From Lota lota (Eukaryota > Chordata > Actinopteri > Gadiformes > Lotidae), in the NCBI GenBank assembly GCA_026745465.1, contig JACYXH010000826.1, forward strand, positions 4,232,292 to 4,296,291: 64,000 nucleotides of DNA, given 5' to 3'. Positions 1 to 12,179 of the stretch are shown here, one piece after another. Positions within the stretch are counted from its first letter, which is position 1. Every line of letters begins with the position of its first letter. The notes beneath the pieces were generated by a model that searched no databases, was not told the DNA's origin, and was given only the letters and a program-made list of their open reading frames with translations. The position numbers were made by a program, and so were the translations under genes.

Positions 1-1576
1 ACTAGCATTTATACAGTTAGTACAGTACTAGAATAGTGTTTCCAGTCCTCGCGCAGGGAGAAGCATACACAATACTACGTGAAGGGATTTTTTTTCTCTG
101 ATGGATTTCAGGTTTTTAGAGACGAGGATGCTGCTGCTGTTCAAACGGACCTTGAGACGCCATGTTAGAATACCTCAACGACAAAATACTGCCACGCTGC
201 AACACCCCCACCACCGGTGGGGAGGCAGCCACTGCTGAACTAAACTGTTTCACTTCTCGGTGATACGGTTAGAATTGCCCTCCTGTTGTATCCCTTTGGA
301 TTGTTGATTTAATCTGTATTATTGTTGCTGCAATTAGCTGAACTTAATACCTGAGACCCATAGACTGTAAAATAGATGGATGTAGCATCTGCGCGACACC
401 TATTGGTTTACACACAAATAACGTTTGCACTGTTTTACATGTTTATTTGCCAGTGATATTGATGGCGAACATTTGATCATCTGGTTTTAACAGTCTACTG
501 CAGAGCAGTGCTGGAGGTAAAAATGTATTAAATATGTGTATTTAATAAATAAATACCTGTTTGTATCCGATGTTTGTCCCATGTGGATTGTGTATATTTG
601 TAGTATATAATATAGTATTATCTAGTAGTTCACAGAGTATACTTAGAAGAATACTTTCATAAACTAAAAAGTGGGCTACAAGTATATCACAAGTAAACTA
701 ACAGTGTACTATAAGTTCACTGGTATAGTTGCAGTACAAAATAAAACTTGGATGTCAAGATGTGTACTACTCTTAAAACTTAAAGTATACTTTTATAAAC
801 TAAAAAGTGGGGCAATTTAGTCCAAAGAAGTATTGAAAGAGTACACGTACTGCTCATTCTTAACAGTATATTGCTAGTATACTGCTAGTAAATTTATATC
901 AGGATACTTACTACGTAAAGTATACTAGGGAAATACACGTGAACTTTATTTTTCTTCTAAGGGTTCTTGGTCTGAGACTTCAACTTCATAAGAACTGAGC
1001 AGAATATTCCCCTTTCACTCATGGAATAACGTTTTGGGGAAAACTACAGTACAGACACAATACGGAAAATAAAGGGGATACCTTTTGCAGGATGAAGCTA
1101 GGCACGGATATGGTGCATATTGTTCTTCTCTCTTGACTTAAGTGAGAAAGGGTTGTGCTTGTGAGAGGCTTGACACAATTAGCACTGTATAAATACACAG
1201 ACATATTCGCTTCCGAATAAAATGCATATAAAATATAACAGACAACAATATAATGAAACAAATAAATAAACAGTGATTTATTTTTCAAATAATTACAAGT
1301 CATTATTTGAGTCTAATTCAAGTCTAAGTCATTTCGAAGTCTGTGCGAGGGCTACACCGAAAGTGCAACAACCAGTGCACTCTTGGCGCATCTTCGATGT
1401 TACACGAGCGCAAGGGCTGACCCCGTGAGGACACCCCGACACTGCTCCGCCTATTGTGCGATCAGTGCCTACCCGATCCTAAAGCTAAGTAGAAAGTAAA
1501 ATGTCTCTCCAAATTTACGAACCGTATTATACAGGAGAAAAGAGAGAGGGTTTTATATGTTATGGGTAACTATTTC
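1..1576. other. Repeat-rich intergenic DNA, no gene recognised
   Basis: AT-rich sequence without a convincing coding exon. Two related segments about 136 bases apart (around 652-675 and 787-811) share a phrase reading ATAAACTAAAAAGTGGG and lie among many short AAGTATAC-type words, which suggests a decayed dispersed or tandem repeat. From about 1,340 the base composition becomes more GC-rich, with a few non-AT words, but no reading frame stands out. The 94-residue frame on the minus strand at 1,019-1,303 has no recognisable domain and I do not call it. Confidence 0.5.
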
Positions 1577-1910
1577 TGAGAAACCGCCTCCAATAGAGAG
1601 GCACTGCTTGATAAGAAGTTAGTTGGAATTCTGAGATACTGCTTTAAGGAGATGAGTCTAAATGTCTGCTTGGTCATTAGTGAGGTTTTTGTTCTGAGAT
1701 ACCACCTCTAATAGGGAGGGACTGCTTGGTCAGAGGAAAACTCAAGATACCGCCTTAAAAAAAACATAATAAGGGTCTGCTTGAATAGACTGATAGGTTA
1801 TGCGATACTGCCTTGAGAAAGTCCACTTCTAGAGGGTCTGCCTGGGTGGAACCGGACTCTGCGGATACCTCTTAGCAAGAAAAGCTTACTAAGGTCCGAA
1901 CGGGTGGAGT
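1577..1910. repeat. Degenerate six-unit tandem array, about 50-65 bases per unit
   Basis: Six diverged units begin with variants of TGAGATACCGCCT (near 1,577, 1,632, 1,694, 1,742, 1,799 and 1,858). Each carries, 25-40 bases later, a variant of AGGGTCTGCTTGG. The paired conserved boxes with variable spacers make the array visible although overall identity is low. No coding frame runs through it. The role is unknown; it could be the leader or control region of a decayed retroelement or an old satellite. Confidence 0.5.
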
Positions 1911-4503
1911 ATAACATTTAGGAAATTAATTATGAACGGGTAGAGAACAAAATGTAATTAATCAAAATGGTTCAGATAAATGCCAGAACCAACAGATAGA
2001 AGAATAAAGGTATAGAACTAAGACAAAAATATTCTAAGAAGAATAAAACCATTAAAGGCAGGATATATACGATTGTTTAGAAGCACTTTTTGTTACATTT
2101 GTTGAAATGCTCAGTACATCCCAACAGCAATCAATAACTCAAGTGCTCTGACAAAAAAATTAAGAAATCCTACATCTGTGGCTGGCGCAGGCCTGTAAAA
2201 ACCATGTCCAATTATTTCATTCGGACCGAATGAAATGATCGGACTCCCTACCTGTTTACCTGCCTACATGTGCGCACTCAGCCTCTGCACTCACAGCGCG
2301 TGACCGGAGTCTTCCACAAGGCTAGGCAGACATATTGGTAAAGATAGCGAACAATGGTAGAGCAAGTGCAGCCAAAATTTATCAACAAAGCAAGAAAAGA
2401 AAGACTAGTCGAAAAGGCTATGGCCAAAAATACTTTTGATCAAGCAAGAGGTCAAACCAGAGTGAACATTGCTTTTAAAGGATGGTGACAATTGGGAGAG
2501 GTAAAGGACCTGAAGAGTGACACCATGGTTGCCCTATTTCTGATGGACAGGTAATTATCTGGTTTGTTTGTTTTTTAGGGGAATTTGTTATGTTACTGAA
2601 GTCTGTAACCAACGTAGAGCTACTTATGTAGCTACCAAATGTATTAGCCCAATGCTAACGTTAGCAACGCTGTAGGTGTAAACTGGTAGACTTTGTAGCT
2701 GTTTGTTTACACCGTGTGCTGGTGTCTGCGTTGCAGTTGTGATAACATAAAGCAATTATATATTGTGTCCACTCTGCTCTCAGGTCAACTGCAGAACTAG
2801 AGTCCTTCCACAATCACATACTTATGTATGCGATCACGCGCTACAGCTGTAAGCGCAGCTTGGACCATGCTGGCTGGCCTGGACTACAATCAGACCAGCC
2901 AAGAGAAAAGATGGTGGCTTAATTAAAGTAATCAGTATGTTTTATTATAAGCACTCCTAAGCATTTTACTCAATAAATGTATATGTGCTGAGTCAAGGCA
3001 GATACAATATTGACAAATACAGTTACATTGTTTTGCACAAAATGCATGATGCTGATTTAGTGTGTTGATGGCATTTTCTGTGGAAATGCAAACTACTGGG
3101 CAATGTAAGGTAATATGCACGTTTCACAGAGCTAAAACTCCTTTCTCTTATGTCAGGTCTGGCAAGGCGTACAACAAGAAGTCCAGGAAGTGGAGCTTAC
3201 AGGACTACAGCTACATCACAGACCTCCAGAGTGCTATCCTGCATAGACGGTTGTTTGCTACACAGGGGATGCCACGGATCTGAGTCAGGAGGCCTGAAGA
3301 TCCCTGCCAACATGGGGTTCTGTCAGGTGTCCCTACCCCAACCACTCAGGAGCTGTTGCAGATGCAAGTCAGCAGAGAGCTGGGTGAGTTGGCTTATGAT
3401 ATTGTAGCTTTAGCATGAAATTGAAATGCACTTGTGCACATGAGCTAGTTCAAACATCCATATGACTATGTTGTAAAGAATGCCAAAGTGGAGACATGTA
3501 TTTCTGGTTACACATACTATATTTGGGTAAGTATTGTAGTGAGTGTCATATAGACAACTTCAGAACCTATTCTGATATAAAATGGTTATCAAAACAAAGT
3601 CAGGACCCAACTGTATAGAACGTGTGGCTCCGTAGCCAAATACAGACATAGTAAAAAATCGAATACAAGTGTAAAACAATAGGTAAATGACTAAATTATG
3701 AAATAACTATACTTGCTAAATGTGAAAAAAACGAAATGTTTACATGCATCTTCAAGTGTTGCATGTAAACATGTAGCGTTTACGCCTACAACAGGCCACA
3801 CTAATACAAAATATGGGCAAATAATGCTTTGCTCCCACAATACCAATAACGTTGAATCTGTTCATGAACTTTTATAACTTCATAAACAGCAGCCAGCGTT
3901 TGAGTGTTATTGTTTTTTAACAGTAGTGTCAGTGTCTTTCAAATGCTGTAATTACTGTCAGATATGTAACTGTGATATTCTTTCTAAAGGCCAATCACTG
4001 CAAAGCCAGTAGAAGACAGCCACAGCACCTGCTTGGCCTGACCTGTCAGCCAACACTGTTCATAATCAACAATGATAAGCAGGATGAGAATGAAGTCTAA
4101 ATGTAAAGTGAAGTCATTTTCTTCCCTTCTGTTATTATTTTTATATATTTATGGTAATTGTATGCATAGAGGGAGTAATACGTGCTGTTCCAAAGTTAGA
4201 ATAAACCGGGGTCATACCACGTGGTTGTCATTATTTATGTATCATGTAAAGAGATTCTAAGTATACTGGCATGATTGTTTATGCTGTAGGTGTAAAGAAA
4301 AAGGCATTTGTAATTTTCAAGATGTATTTAGTTTAAAAGAAGTAAACACATTTTGAAAAACATCACACCATGAAATAAAAACAATACGTTGCTGTGGTAA
4401 AGTCGACATCCGCCTGGGGATAAAAAAAACACTCAGAAAATAAACCAAACCTGCTATTTACCCTAAATATGTGTATTGCACAATGTCTGACATTAACAGC
4501 AGA
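1911..4503. other. Intergenic DNA with possible decayed exon
   Basis: Mostly non-coding. On the plus strand at about 2,354-2,551 a reading frame gives residues such as ARGQTRVNIAF, GW, and then DTMVALFLMDR, ending at a GTAATT donor-like site. It contains a stop after GW. It resembles the first exon of a repeat-associated protein common in fish genomes, but I cannot name the family with confidence. A near-perfect 23-base palindrome lies at 2,214-2,236. Nothing else between 2,560 and 4,500 can be supported as a gene. Confidence 0.3.
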
Positions 4504-4819
4504 TCAACAATACGCCCTGCTAGGGATGAACTCTATGCAATGTCCATGTGGATCTGGGCAACGGTCTCGTATTTTCCAGACACAGCAGCTACTCTGTGCC
4601 CCTGTCCCAGTGCGCCATACTGCCGCACAACAAACTGTCCATACGCTGCGTAGCGAAACTGTATGTTACTCTCCCCTGGGCCCCGAAGATTATCCATTGC
4701 CCGGACATCACTCCAGATCCTTCTGGCAAGGCGCAAGACACCCCCCATGCAATCTGTAGGCGTCCAAACGCGGCAGCATTGAAATGCAAGTCCCGATGTT
4801 GCCTACAGATGTTCGTCAA
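4504..4819 (-). pseudogene. P2X7 C-terminal-like domain remnant, frameshifted
   Basis: On the minus strand one frame carries FRYAAYGQFVVRQYGALGQG and a second frame continues with CCVWKIRDRCPDPHGHCIEF before a stop at 4,504-4,506. These two blocks together match, from memory of the family, the C-terminal cytoplasmic cysteine-rich domain of P2X7-like proteins, a module copied many times in fish genomes. The change of frame near 4,590 and the absence of upstream channel exons show that this is a broken fragment, not a functional receptor. The host element or parent gene is not identifiable here. Confidence 0.45.
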
Positions 4820-4863
4820 TATGTGTCACTGATAAACAGAAATAAATCGCTAGGTAGCCAGTA

Positions 4864-4871
4864 CTTACAGC
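4864..4871. repeat. Left target-site duplication of hAT element
   Basis: The octamer CTTACAGC directly precedes the left terminal inverted repeat and is repeated exactly at 8,837-8,844 after the right terminus. Eight-base target duplications are the hallmark of hAT transposons. Confidence 0.93.
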
Positions 4872-5486
4872 CAGTGGCGGCTGGTGAAAAATATTCTCGG
4901 TGGGGCTGTGCCATACTTTTTTTTTCCTGTAACCATCGCGATATATTTTAACACAAACTGCAGGACAGCAGTGCTCAGTGAAACATTCAGTAATTATTTA
5001 ATGCCAATATTAAAAAGTTGAGGCATTCTTACACAAAAACATATTACACAAACCCAAGCCTTTCATTTGCATTTAAAGTGAACTTTTCACCATTGGTAGT
5101 AAACAGGCAACGCAACAGGCATGCTGTCAGAACAGAGTGGAAAGTGGACAATAACATTAAATTATTATAAAGTTTATAGGAAATCTTACACTGTATAAAA
5201 GGATGTATAATATAGAAATGGATATCAAGTGGATGAACTCAAACCTTTGACTGGAAGAATAGCATACAGTATTTTATGATCATACTAAATGTGACTAATT
5301 GTTAATGTGCTCCAGAACTGCAACAATTAATTGATACAAAACAACATATATACAGTAATATTAGCAAAGACACTATTAAGACTTTCTAGAGTACCATATA
5401 TAACTGGATTCTTTATGCTAAGCCAGGTCAACTATATACAAAGAAACATGCGGCCAGAGCTGCTCTGTGTGTGTGTGTCTGTCATC

Positions 5487-6398
5487 TTATTTGTACAGGA
5501 ATTTTGCCCGTCTGTCCTTCTGAGTGGCAAACCTCTCAATGACCCTTTGATTAAAGTCAGGAATGTCCCTGACAAGTTTCTTCTCCATGGAGAGCATGGC
5601 CAGAGCGTTCAGGCGATCCTGTGTCATGCTGTTTCTCAGGAAGGTCTTGATCCTTTTCAGTGTAGAGAAGCACCTTTCTGACTCAGCAGTTGTCATGGGT
5701 GTGGTGATGAGGATCTTGAGGAGGCTGGCAGTCTCTGTGAAAGTGCTCTGAAGGTTGTTCTCCATGAAGAACTGGTACAGGGGCACTGCACCACTACAAG
5801 CCTTGAACTCACTGTTCTCATAGATGAGGGACAGTTCGGTTTTGAGCTTGGCCTTGTTCAACATGGGGTACGCCTCCACGGTTGTTTCAAGCGCTGTATC
5901 GGGGAACTTCACACTGTGGGAACAACTCTCCGTGCAATAGTGTTGCGCTGATGAGGTGCTGGGTGAAGGAGAACCTCTCTTTGGCATGACTCAGGATGGT
6001 ATCACATACCTGTAAAAGATACATCATCAGCTTTAATTTGCAATTAAGCTATTTTGATGCAAGTGATCCTGACTGACACATGCCTATGTCCAACTCAAGT
6101 ATATGATTACCAAGGTGCTGATTGTTCAGGGTTTTGGCTACATACTACCAGGCCTGAAAAAAGTTATAGGGGGAAACACTGACAATTACATCACAACTTA
6201 CCTCTATAGCCAACCTCTGTTGTTCTCCTGGTCCCAGCATCCTACGTCGCTTGATGGGCTGTTGCTGCTCGTCAGATGCGCTGTCCCCACACAAAGAGGG
6301 AATTGAGGCCCTGGGTCCAAAAAATAAAGTTTAATTTGATAACTTGCAATCAGACTTCTTAACTCACTGTAATTCCCCCTCAACACACAACCAGTGAC

Positions 6399-6429
<31 letters not shown>

Positions 6430-8404
6430 CAGACAGACAGACAGATAGATGTGTGTATATACACACAAACTATGTCTAGTAACTGCTTTTAACCTGTGAT
6501 GTACATAATTAACTGATGTTATTACGTTTTAAAGCCTTTTTCTATTACATTTGTGAGAGGGATGCAACATCATTTTGTTCTGCTGTGCACTTAGCAATAA
6601 AGTTAATCTTCAATAACAACTAGGCCTCTTCTAGAAATTGACCGGGTGGACACCTGAATAATTATTACAAACTGTGTAGTACTTTCCTGCAATATTATCA
6701 ACGTCTGATTGTGTCTTCTCTTTCCTTTTAAAATACTAAAACAAATATAATTGTGACGGCTCTATGATAATCACTCACTTTGATGACCAGACACATTTAG
6801 GCTTTTAAACTGTTGTAAGTGAACTATTCATCTTTCTAACAACATCTTTATCAGCCAATAGTAAATATAGTTATTTACCTGATTGTTAGCATGCTGTCTG
6901 TGAACCTCTGGACAAGTGCTTTAATGAAGACAGGGTCGATGTTCATCTTCTGCAGCTGGCTGAAAAGCATGTCCACATTTGGCATGATCTTGTGGAACAG
7001 TGCCAGGAAAAAACAGAAAGCCTCGTCTTCGAGCATCCTCACAAAGCCCCCCGCCTCTCTGACAGTCGGGGCATCAAAGTTCCCAGAGTCTCTGATGGTC
7101 TGGAAACACGTTAGGAGGTCATCCCTGTACTCGTACACAGTGTTTACAGCGCGACTGTGGAAGTTCCACCGTGTTGTAGAGGCTCTGGGGAGTCTATGCG
7201 CAACCACTTCGTCAAGCACGGTGGTTCGCTTGGGAGACCTAGAGAAGAAAGCAGAAAATCCTGCAAGGTCGGAAAAGAAAGTGCCGATCCTGGGGATGCG
7301 TGAAGTAGCCTGCTGCATGATGAGGTTCAGCTGATGTGCATAGCAGTGGACGTAGTGCGCATTTTCATACACATCCACTATTTTACGCTGCACTCCGCCG
7401 GTGGCTCCCCTCATCACACTTGCTCCGTCGTAAGCCTGGGCAATAAGTTTGGCCTTTTGTCCATGTGAGAGTATGGTGCTGAGCCTCTCCAGCAGCGCTG
7501 TAGCGATGGTGTCGGCGGTTGCGTTCTCGATCAAAATGAACTCGAAAAAACGCTCTTGGACGTTACTTTTAGCATCGATGTAGCGTATCACAAGCACCAA
7601 CAGGCAGTGGGTGGAAACGTCAGTCGTCTCGTCAGCTTGAATGGCGATAAAATCAGCACTCTTTACTTCCTCCAGGATGTAATCCTTAAGCACTGACAGC
7701 ATACAGTCCAACAGCTCGTTCTGTATCGTCTTTGACGTGCCCTTAAAAACGGTAGCTGTCTTCAGGTGCTCCTCCAGCACACTGTCGAGGGAGGCAACAA
7801 AATCCACTAAGCCCCGGAAAATGCCGGGGTTTTCCGAGGAGTCAGTCTCCTCGTGCCCACGCAAGGCCAACTCAAAAGCCCCACAGAACTTCACACAATC
7901 AATAATTTTGGATAGAATGTGCCTGTTTTTATCCACCTCCTCATTGTGTTTCCTCACCGCAATCCTGTGGCCGTCATCCAGCTGCGTAGCAATGTTCACC
8001 CTTCCTAATACAGCTAGCTTTACAGAGTTGTCCATGTGTGCCCTGGTGTTCTCATGTTTCTTTACCTTCTCTGACAGGTGCTTCATATCCCTCACTCCGG
8101 TACCTGTCCATGCTGAATCTGACCCCGTCGTTTTAAAAAGCAAGCACGGAAAGCAAAATAAAGCATTAGCATCAGTGCACCCAGCTAGCCAAGCCTTCCT
8201 GGTGTACCAGCTACGGGAGAAGCCGCGCATATACTGCTTCCCTTTCTCGCTAGCCTGCTGTCTGATTGAGAGGTCAGGTTGATCTGGGCCCAGCTCTTTC
8301 ACCCGAACTTTCTCTGACAAAGTTCTCCTCTCAAACGGATCTTGGAGGAGAGATTTCACCGAGTTAGGGTTGGGTCTTGGAGGAGTAACGTTTGCGCTCG
8401 CCAT
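5487..8404 (-). pseudogene. hAT transposase (TTF zinc finger, DUF4371, hAT dimerisation), frameshifted
   Basis: Transposase of the surrounding hAT element, which would bind the terminal repeats and cut and paste the element. Three exons fit: 6,879-8,404, 6,202-6,310 and 5,487-6,009, with GT-AG junctions and consistent phase (AG|G, then phase 0). Exon 1 encodes 508 residues with a TTF-type zinc finger (CFPCLLF), an ADETTD block and AYDGAS, which supply the first two acidic catalytic positions, and CAHQLNLI. The last exon carries AESERCFSTLKRIKTFLR, the hAT C-terminal dimerisation domain with the third acidic residue. The frame entering exon 3 (HAKERFSF...GELFPQ) ends at a stop soon after about 5,910, whereas the dimerisation domain is in another frame. 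This implies a small indel near 5,910, so I call it a broken gene. Confidence 0.85.
6402..6448. repeat. (TA)n followed by (AGAC)n microsatellite
   Basis: About 26 bases of alternating TA, then five to six AGAC units. It lies inside the intron between transposase exons 1 and 2. Confidence 0.9.
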
Positions 8405-8836
8405 TGTCGTCTAGTAAAAATGGCGCCACTGGAGCCCGGTCCTTATTTTATCAGGGGCGAGCTTGGGGCGATAAAATAATCGCCCTCCTTGGATTCGATT
8501 TAAGATCGCTGATTGGCTACATTTTATGTCATACATTCATATCTTAAATTAGCAATTGGCTTAACTGCTACGTAGACCCGCCTCCTCGGGGCACTTTCTG
8601 TATCGCCCAGAGCTGACGAGGCGTTTGACAGGCAGAGGAAAGGTTGCGAATATGATTTTCTATCATATCTTACACATATTACTGTGTGCATTCCATATTT
8701 CAAACACACAAATATTGACATACTGATGTTTTTATTATTATTATTATTCTTTTTATTTATTTTTAATTTAATTTCTTTAAATAATTTTATTTAAGGGGGC
8801 GGCGCCCTAGCGCCCTCTATCGGCCAGCCGCCACTG

Positions 8837-8844
8837 CTTACAGC
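8837..8844. repeat. Right target-site duplication of hAT element
   Basis: Exact copy of the octamer CTTACAGC found at 4,864-4,871, directly after the right terminal inverted repeat. Confidence 0.93.
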
Positions 8845-9599
8845 CGATATGTGGGCAAACAATACGGGTGAAATAACCTGTTGTTGTTAGCTTTGCCAGT
8901 TGCTAGATAGATAACCTAGCACTACTGCATCAAACTCAATTTTCAATAAATATGGCCAAAACCACCATGCTTGCATGACAGAGTACTAACTACAGCCATG
9001 TTCATTGTTTACGTTCAAAATGATGTTACGTGTTATCTTACATACGAGTGAGACATGAAGGTGTTGGATGCGCTCCACTCCAACGGGCGCTAGTCTAACA
9101 TCTGAGAGGAACTGCGCGTTCATGTGTATCGGGGGAGGGGCTTTGGAGTGAGGGTGTCGTGGCAATGGTATGTGTCCCCTGCCGCGGGAGCGCGCATGCA
9201 TTCAGGAAAGGTGGAGCTACGTTCCCATGGTTCGATTTCACCTAAATAGACGCATGTGGATTGTTTAATTAATCGTTTTAGTATTGTAGTTTTATCAACG
9301 AGGTTTTGGAAAGTAGCACATGGCTCATCTATCAAAATAAATGTTTTTATTCCACTGTACGTGTGGTCAAATTAACTAATATTCATTGCACCGAATTGAG
9401 AATGCCTACTGATTAATAAAGGATCATTTTAATCTAATCTAATAACCTTGGTGAATATGGAGAGCTTCCCTATTTCCTAGAAAATGTTACAGGGGACACA
9501 CATTCTATTAGACGGCATTTTTAACCCGCTACAAAACATGTCCCCTCTCTATGATGCACAGATTATGCCCTACCATGAAGGTGGTGGGAGACTGGAGAA
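8845..9599. other. Intergenic DNA between hAT and LINE remnants
   Basis: No gene seen. At 9,411-9,447 the sequence ATTAATAAAGGATCATTTT followed by ATCTAATCTAAT resembles the 3' end of a non-LTR retrotransposon. It is very similar to the end of the next element at about 10,005-10,029, so two truncated 3' ends may lie in tandem. Minus-strand frames at 8,986-9,335 have no recognisable domain. Confidence 0.4.
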
Positions 9600-10029
9600 T
9601 GGTGGCCAAGCTATCCTGCCTGATAGGACATGTCCCACCACATGCATGACCCTCTGACAGCACTGTGCTGCTCCTTCATTGACAGGCTGCTTCACCCGCA
9701 GTGTGTGAGGGAGAGCTACAGCAGGTCCATTCTCCCTGCTGCTGTCAGACTTTACACCAATACTGCTGACTAACTCAATAATTTCCTATATCAATATATA
9801 CTATCCTGTGCAATATCAATATTCCCTATGTGCAACAATGTGACCTCAACCATTTAATCTATTTTTTAAATTATTTATTGAATCTTACTTTGTATTACAT
9901 AACTGCTTTGCTTTACATTATATCTTGCTTTTTTACTGATTCTTCATGCTATTGCCCTATCCCCTTCTGCTGCTGTAACACTGCACGGGTCCCCGCTATG
10001 GGATTAATAAAGGATTATTTTTATCTAAT
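9600..10029 (+). mobile_element. Truncated non-LTR retrotransposon (LINE) 3' end
   Basis: A plus-strand frame with residues CVRESYSRSILPAAVRLYTN followed by a stop at about 9,772 matches the type of C-terminus found at the end of the reverse transcriptase protein in several fish LINE families. It is followed by about 250 bases of AT-rich 3' untranslated sequence ending in ATTAATAAAGGATTATTTTT and ATCTAATG. The 5' part is missing, as is usual for LINEs copied incompletely. The clade cannot be set from this fragment. Confidence 0.6.
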
Positions 10030-11180
10030 GACCTAAACACAGAATGACAAAGACATCTCAGCACTAATGTAAGCTTAATTTGACAGCACCAACAACACTT
10101 ATTTGTTTTTTCCTCTGGGCTTCCTTTGACCCAATTACTACCCAATATTTCCAATTTATGAACATGTGCAAAGCATGTTTTTACGACCTTAATATACACG
10201 TCAAAGAAGTCCTTCTAGACCCATTCATTGACACTGTCCAACATTATTATGCCACAGCTGTGCAGTACAATACAATGATATTTCCCAGTATTGTGACCGT
10301 ATATTATGTTGTAATAAAGTATAGAGGTCTATGTGACCAGGCTTCTTATGCAGGTGTGCCTAAATGTAGCTAACTGCAAAAACATTTACATTATCTATTT
10401 TTGCTGTTGATGAAACATGCATTACCTTGTATGAATTGCATAGCAAAGACAAGTCTATTAATGAATGTGGGAGACAAACAACAACCACTAAACTGCAGAG
10501 CAAACCCCCATGGCCGATATTCAGGCTTATACCTGACCCAATGCACTGAAACCAATACCAGTACTAATGTAATCTTTCAAAGAATATCTAAATATACATC
10601 ATAGTCTGTAATTATTGTTTAACACACAGGATGTAATTATATACCTCAAAACAGATTAATTTATAAATCATGTTTAAATGGCATAACCTTGTTATTGGCA
10701 TTAGGTTTGGCAAGATAATCTATATACTGTATTTTACATCTCTGTAACACATTATTATATATATTATGAGCAGGTTCCATCAAATATGTACTATTATCAT
10801 GATGATTACTAGGTACAGGATTATCAGAGTTTAAGTAAGCCCATTCTTTTTTCCAGGGATGTCAGTAGACATGAACAAGTGGGTCAGTCAGCACTACAAA
10901 CAAACCATATATAATTATTCACTGATAAGGCTTGTCATTCTATTGACAAAACCATTTCCGTTGAACTTATTTTATATATCCTTCAAAATAATACATTAAA
11001 AACTTTACCCTGGGATTTGATGAAGCATGCATTACCTTGTATGAAGGTAATGCAGCTAGTGTTTATTAATATGTTGCCATTTTTACACTACGATTTTAGA
11101 GTATGCCTTTCCACTGAAATGGCATATGGATTAATATAAATACAATAAAAAAATGATCCTGATCATAAATATCAGTATTT
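10030..11180. other. AT-rich intergenic DNA, nothing recognised
   Basis: No coding exon, RNA gene or bounded repeat could be supported. A short phrase, GATGAAGCATGCATTACCTTGTATGAA, in two variants (about 10,409 and 11,020), occurs twice some 600 bases apart and suggests a small local duplication. Confidence 0.4.
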
Positions 11181-11218
11181 AGAAATTGCCTTTATTCTCA
11201 GAGCTCTGAGCAAAGTGG

Positions 11219-11897
11219 TCGGTGAGCATCCAGACACGTGGGATGATTATGTAGATGCTGTGATGTTTGGTCTCCAAAGAAAAAAGCAAATTACCACCAA
11301 ATACTCCCCCTTCTACTTGATGTTCGGCAGAGAGGCTCACTAGCCATCCCAAGTCCTGTAACACTACATGGTCAGTTTATCCTCTATCTATCGATAATCG
11401 TGTGTGTGTCTCTCTCTCCATTGTTTACTTAAAGAAGTTAAGTAATAAGAGTGATAAGAGGCATGCAAAATTCACCTTCATGTAAGGTTTTAATTCTAAC
11501 AGCAAATAATTTATTTCTGTTCAAAGCTTGACAACACTGTGGAGGACATAGTGGGATAGAAAACTTTGGCACAGGACATTGAACAACAAAAGGAGCTACT
11601 GGAACTTGTCAAAGACAATCTTGGCAAGGGACATGAAAAAACAAGGGGTTAAATAAAGTAAACTGGCAAATCACCAGACATCAAAGTTGGGGAAAAAGAT
11701 TGGAGACATAATATCAGAAGCCAACAGTGAAAGGGGGGAATTGGAAGCCAGCTTTTCAGGACCATTTATCATTGTGGCAATCCAGGGCAAAAGCGCCAAT
11801 CTCAAGGATGAGAATGGGGTATTCTTCTCCAAAATTAACACAGACCAACTGAAATTGAACAAAGAGGACACACCCAGAGCCACACTGGGGTGTTAAA
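11219..11897 (+). pseudogene. Ty3/gypsy integrase C-terminal remnant
   Basis: A plus-strand frame gives TTKYSPFYLMFGREAH at about 11,290-11,340, the motif that follows the catalytic core in gypsy-type integrases. After about 180 bases, related frames give IEQQKELLELVKDNLGKG, then SAN and FSKINTDQLKLN, matching the tail of that protein class. Stops and frame changes break it throughout. No protease, reverse transcriptase or flanking LTR is seen next to it, so it is an old internal fragment. It could also derive from a domesticated gypsy-integrase gene of the GIN type, but the stops make function unlikely. Confidence 0.6.
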
Positions 11898-11939
11898 AAT
11901 AAATATTCCTCATCAAAACCAGCAGTCCAGCCAGCTACA

Positions 11940-12178
11940 GCCCCCCCAGCTACATCCCCCCAGCTACAGGCCACCCCCAGCTACAGCCCCTCCCCCCAAC
12001 TACAGCCCCACCACCATCATCATCCCCGCCATCTCCACCAGCCCCAACACAACCAGCAGCCCCACCACAAACAGCAGCCAAACTACCTACAGTCCCACCA
12101 CCATCATCATCCCCACCATCTCCACCAGCAGTCCCACCAGCTACAGCCCCACCACCATCATCATTCCCATCATCTCCA
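11940..12178. repeat. CCA/CCATCAT-rich low-complexity tandem repeat
   Basis: Repeated phrases such as CCCACCACCATCATCATCCC and CAGCTACAGCCCC recur at roughly 60-80 base spacing. The open plus-strand frame across it is a product of composition and is not taken as a gene. Confidence 0.6.
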
Positions 12179-12179
12179 C

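Larger units (their letters stand above)
4872..8836 (-). mobile_element. hAT transposon, ZMYM1-like/DUF4371 type, about 3.97 kb
   Basis: The element starts with CAGTGGCGGCTGG at 4,872 and ends with its exact reverse complement at 8,836. It is bounded on both sides by the perfect octamer CTTACAGC. It carries a single transposase gene on the minus strand. Length, terminal repeats and target duplication all fit an autonomous-size hAT element. The perfect target duplication and long open frames argue for fairly recent insertion, while a frameshift in the last transposase exon suggests this copy cannot make a complete enzyme. A TA run followed by an AGAC run at 6,402-6,448 lies inside its intron. 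Confidence 0.93.

Noticed and set aside
1378..1400. TGGCGCATCTTCGATG as a retroviral primer-binding site
   Set aside because: Only the first six bases fit a lysine-tRNA primer site and no LTR was found on its upstream side.
6891..8282. Plus-strand frames of 147 and 181 residues
   Set aside because: They lie opposite the hAT transposase exon and have no domain of their own.
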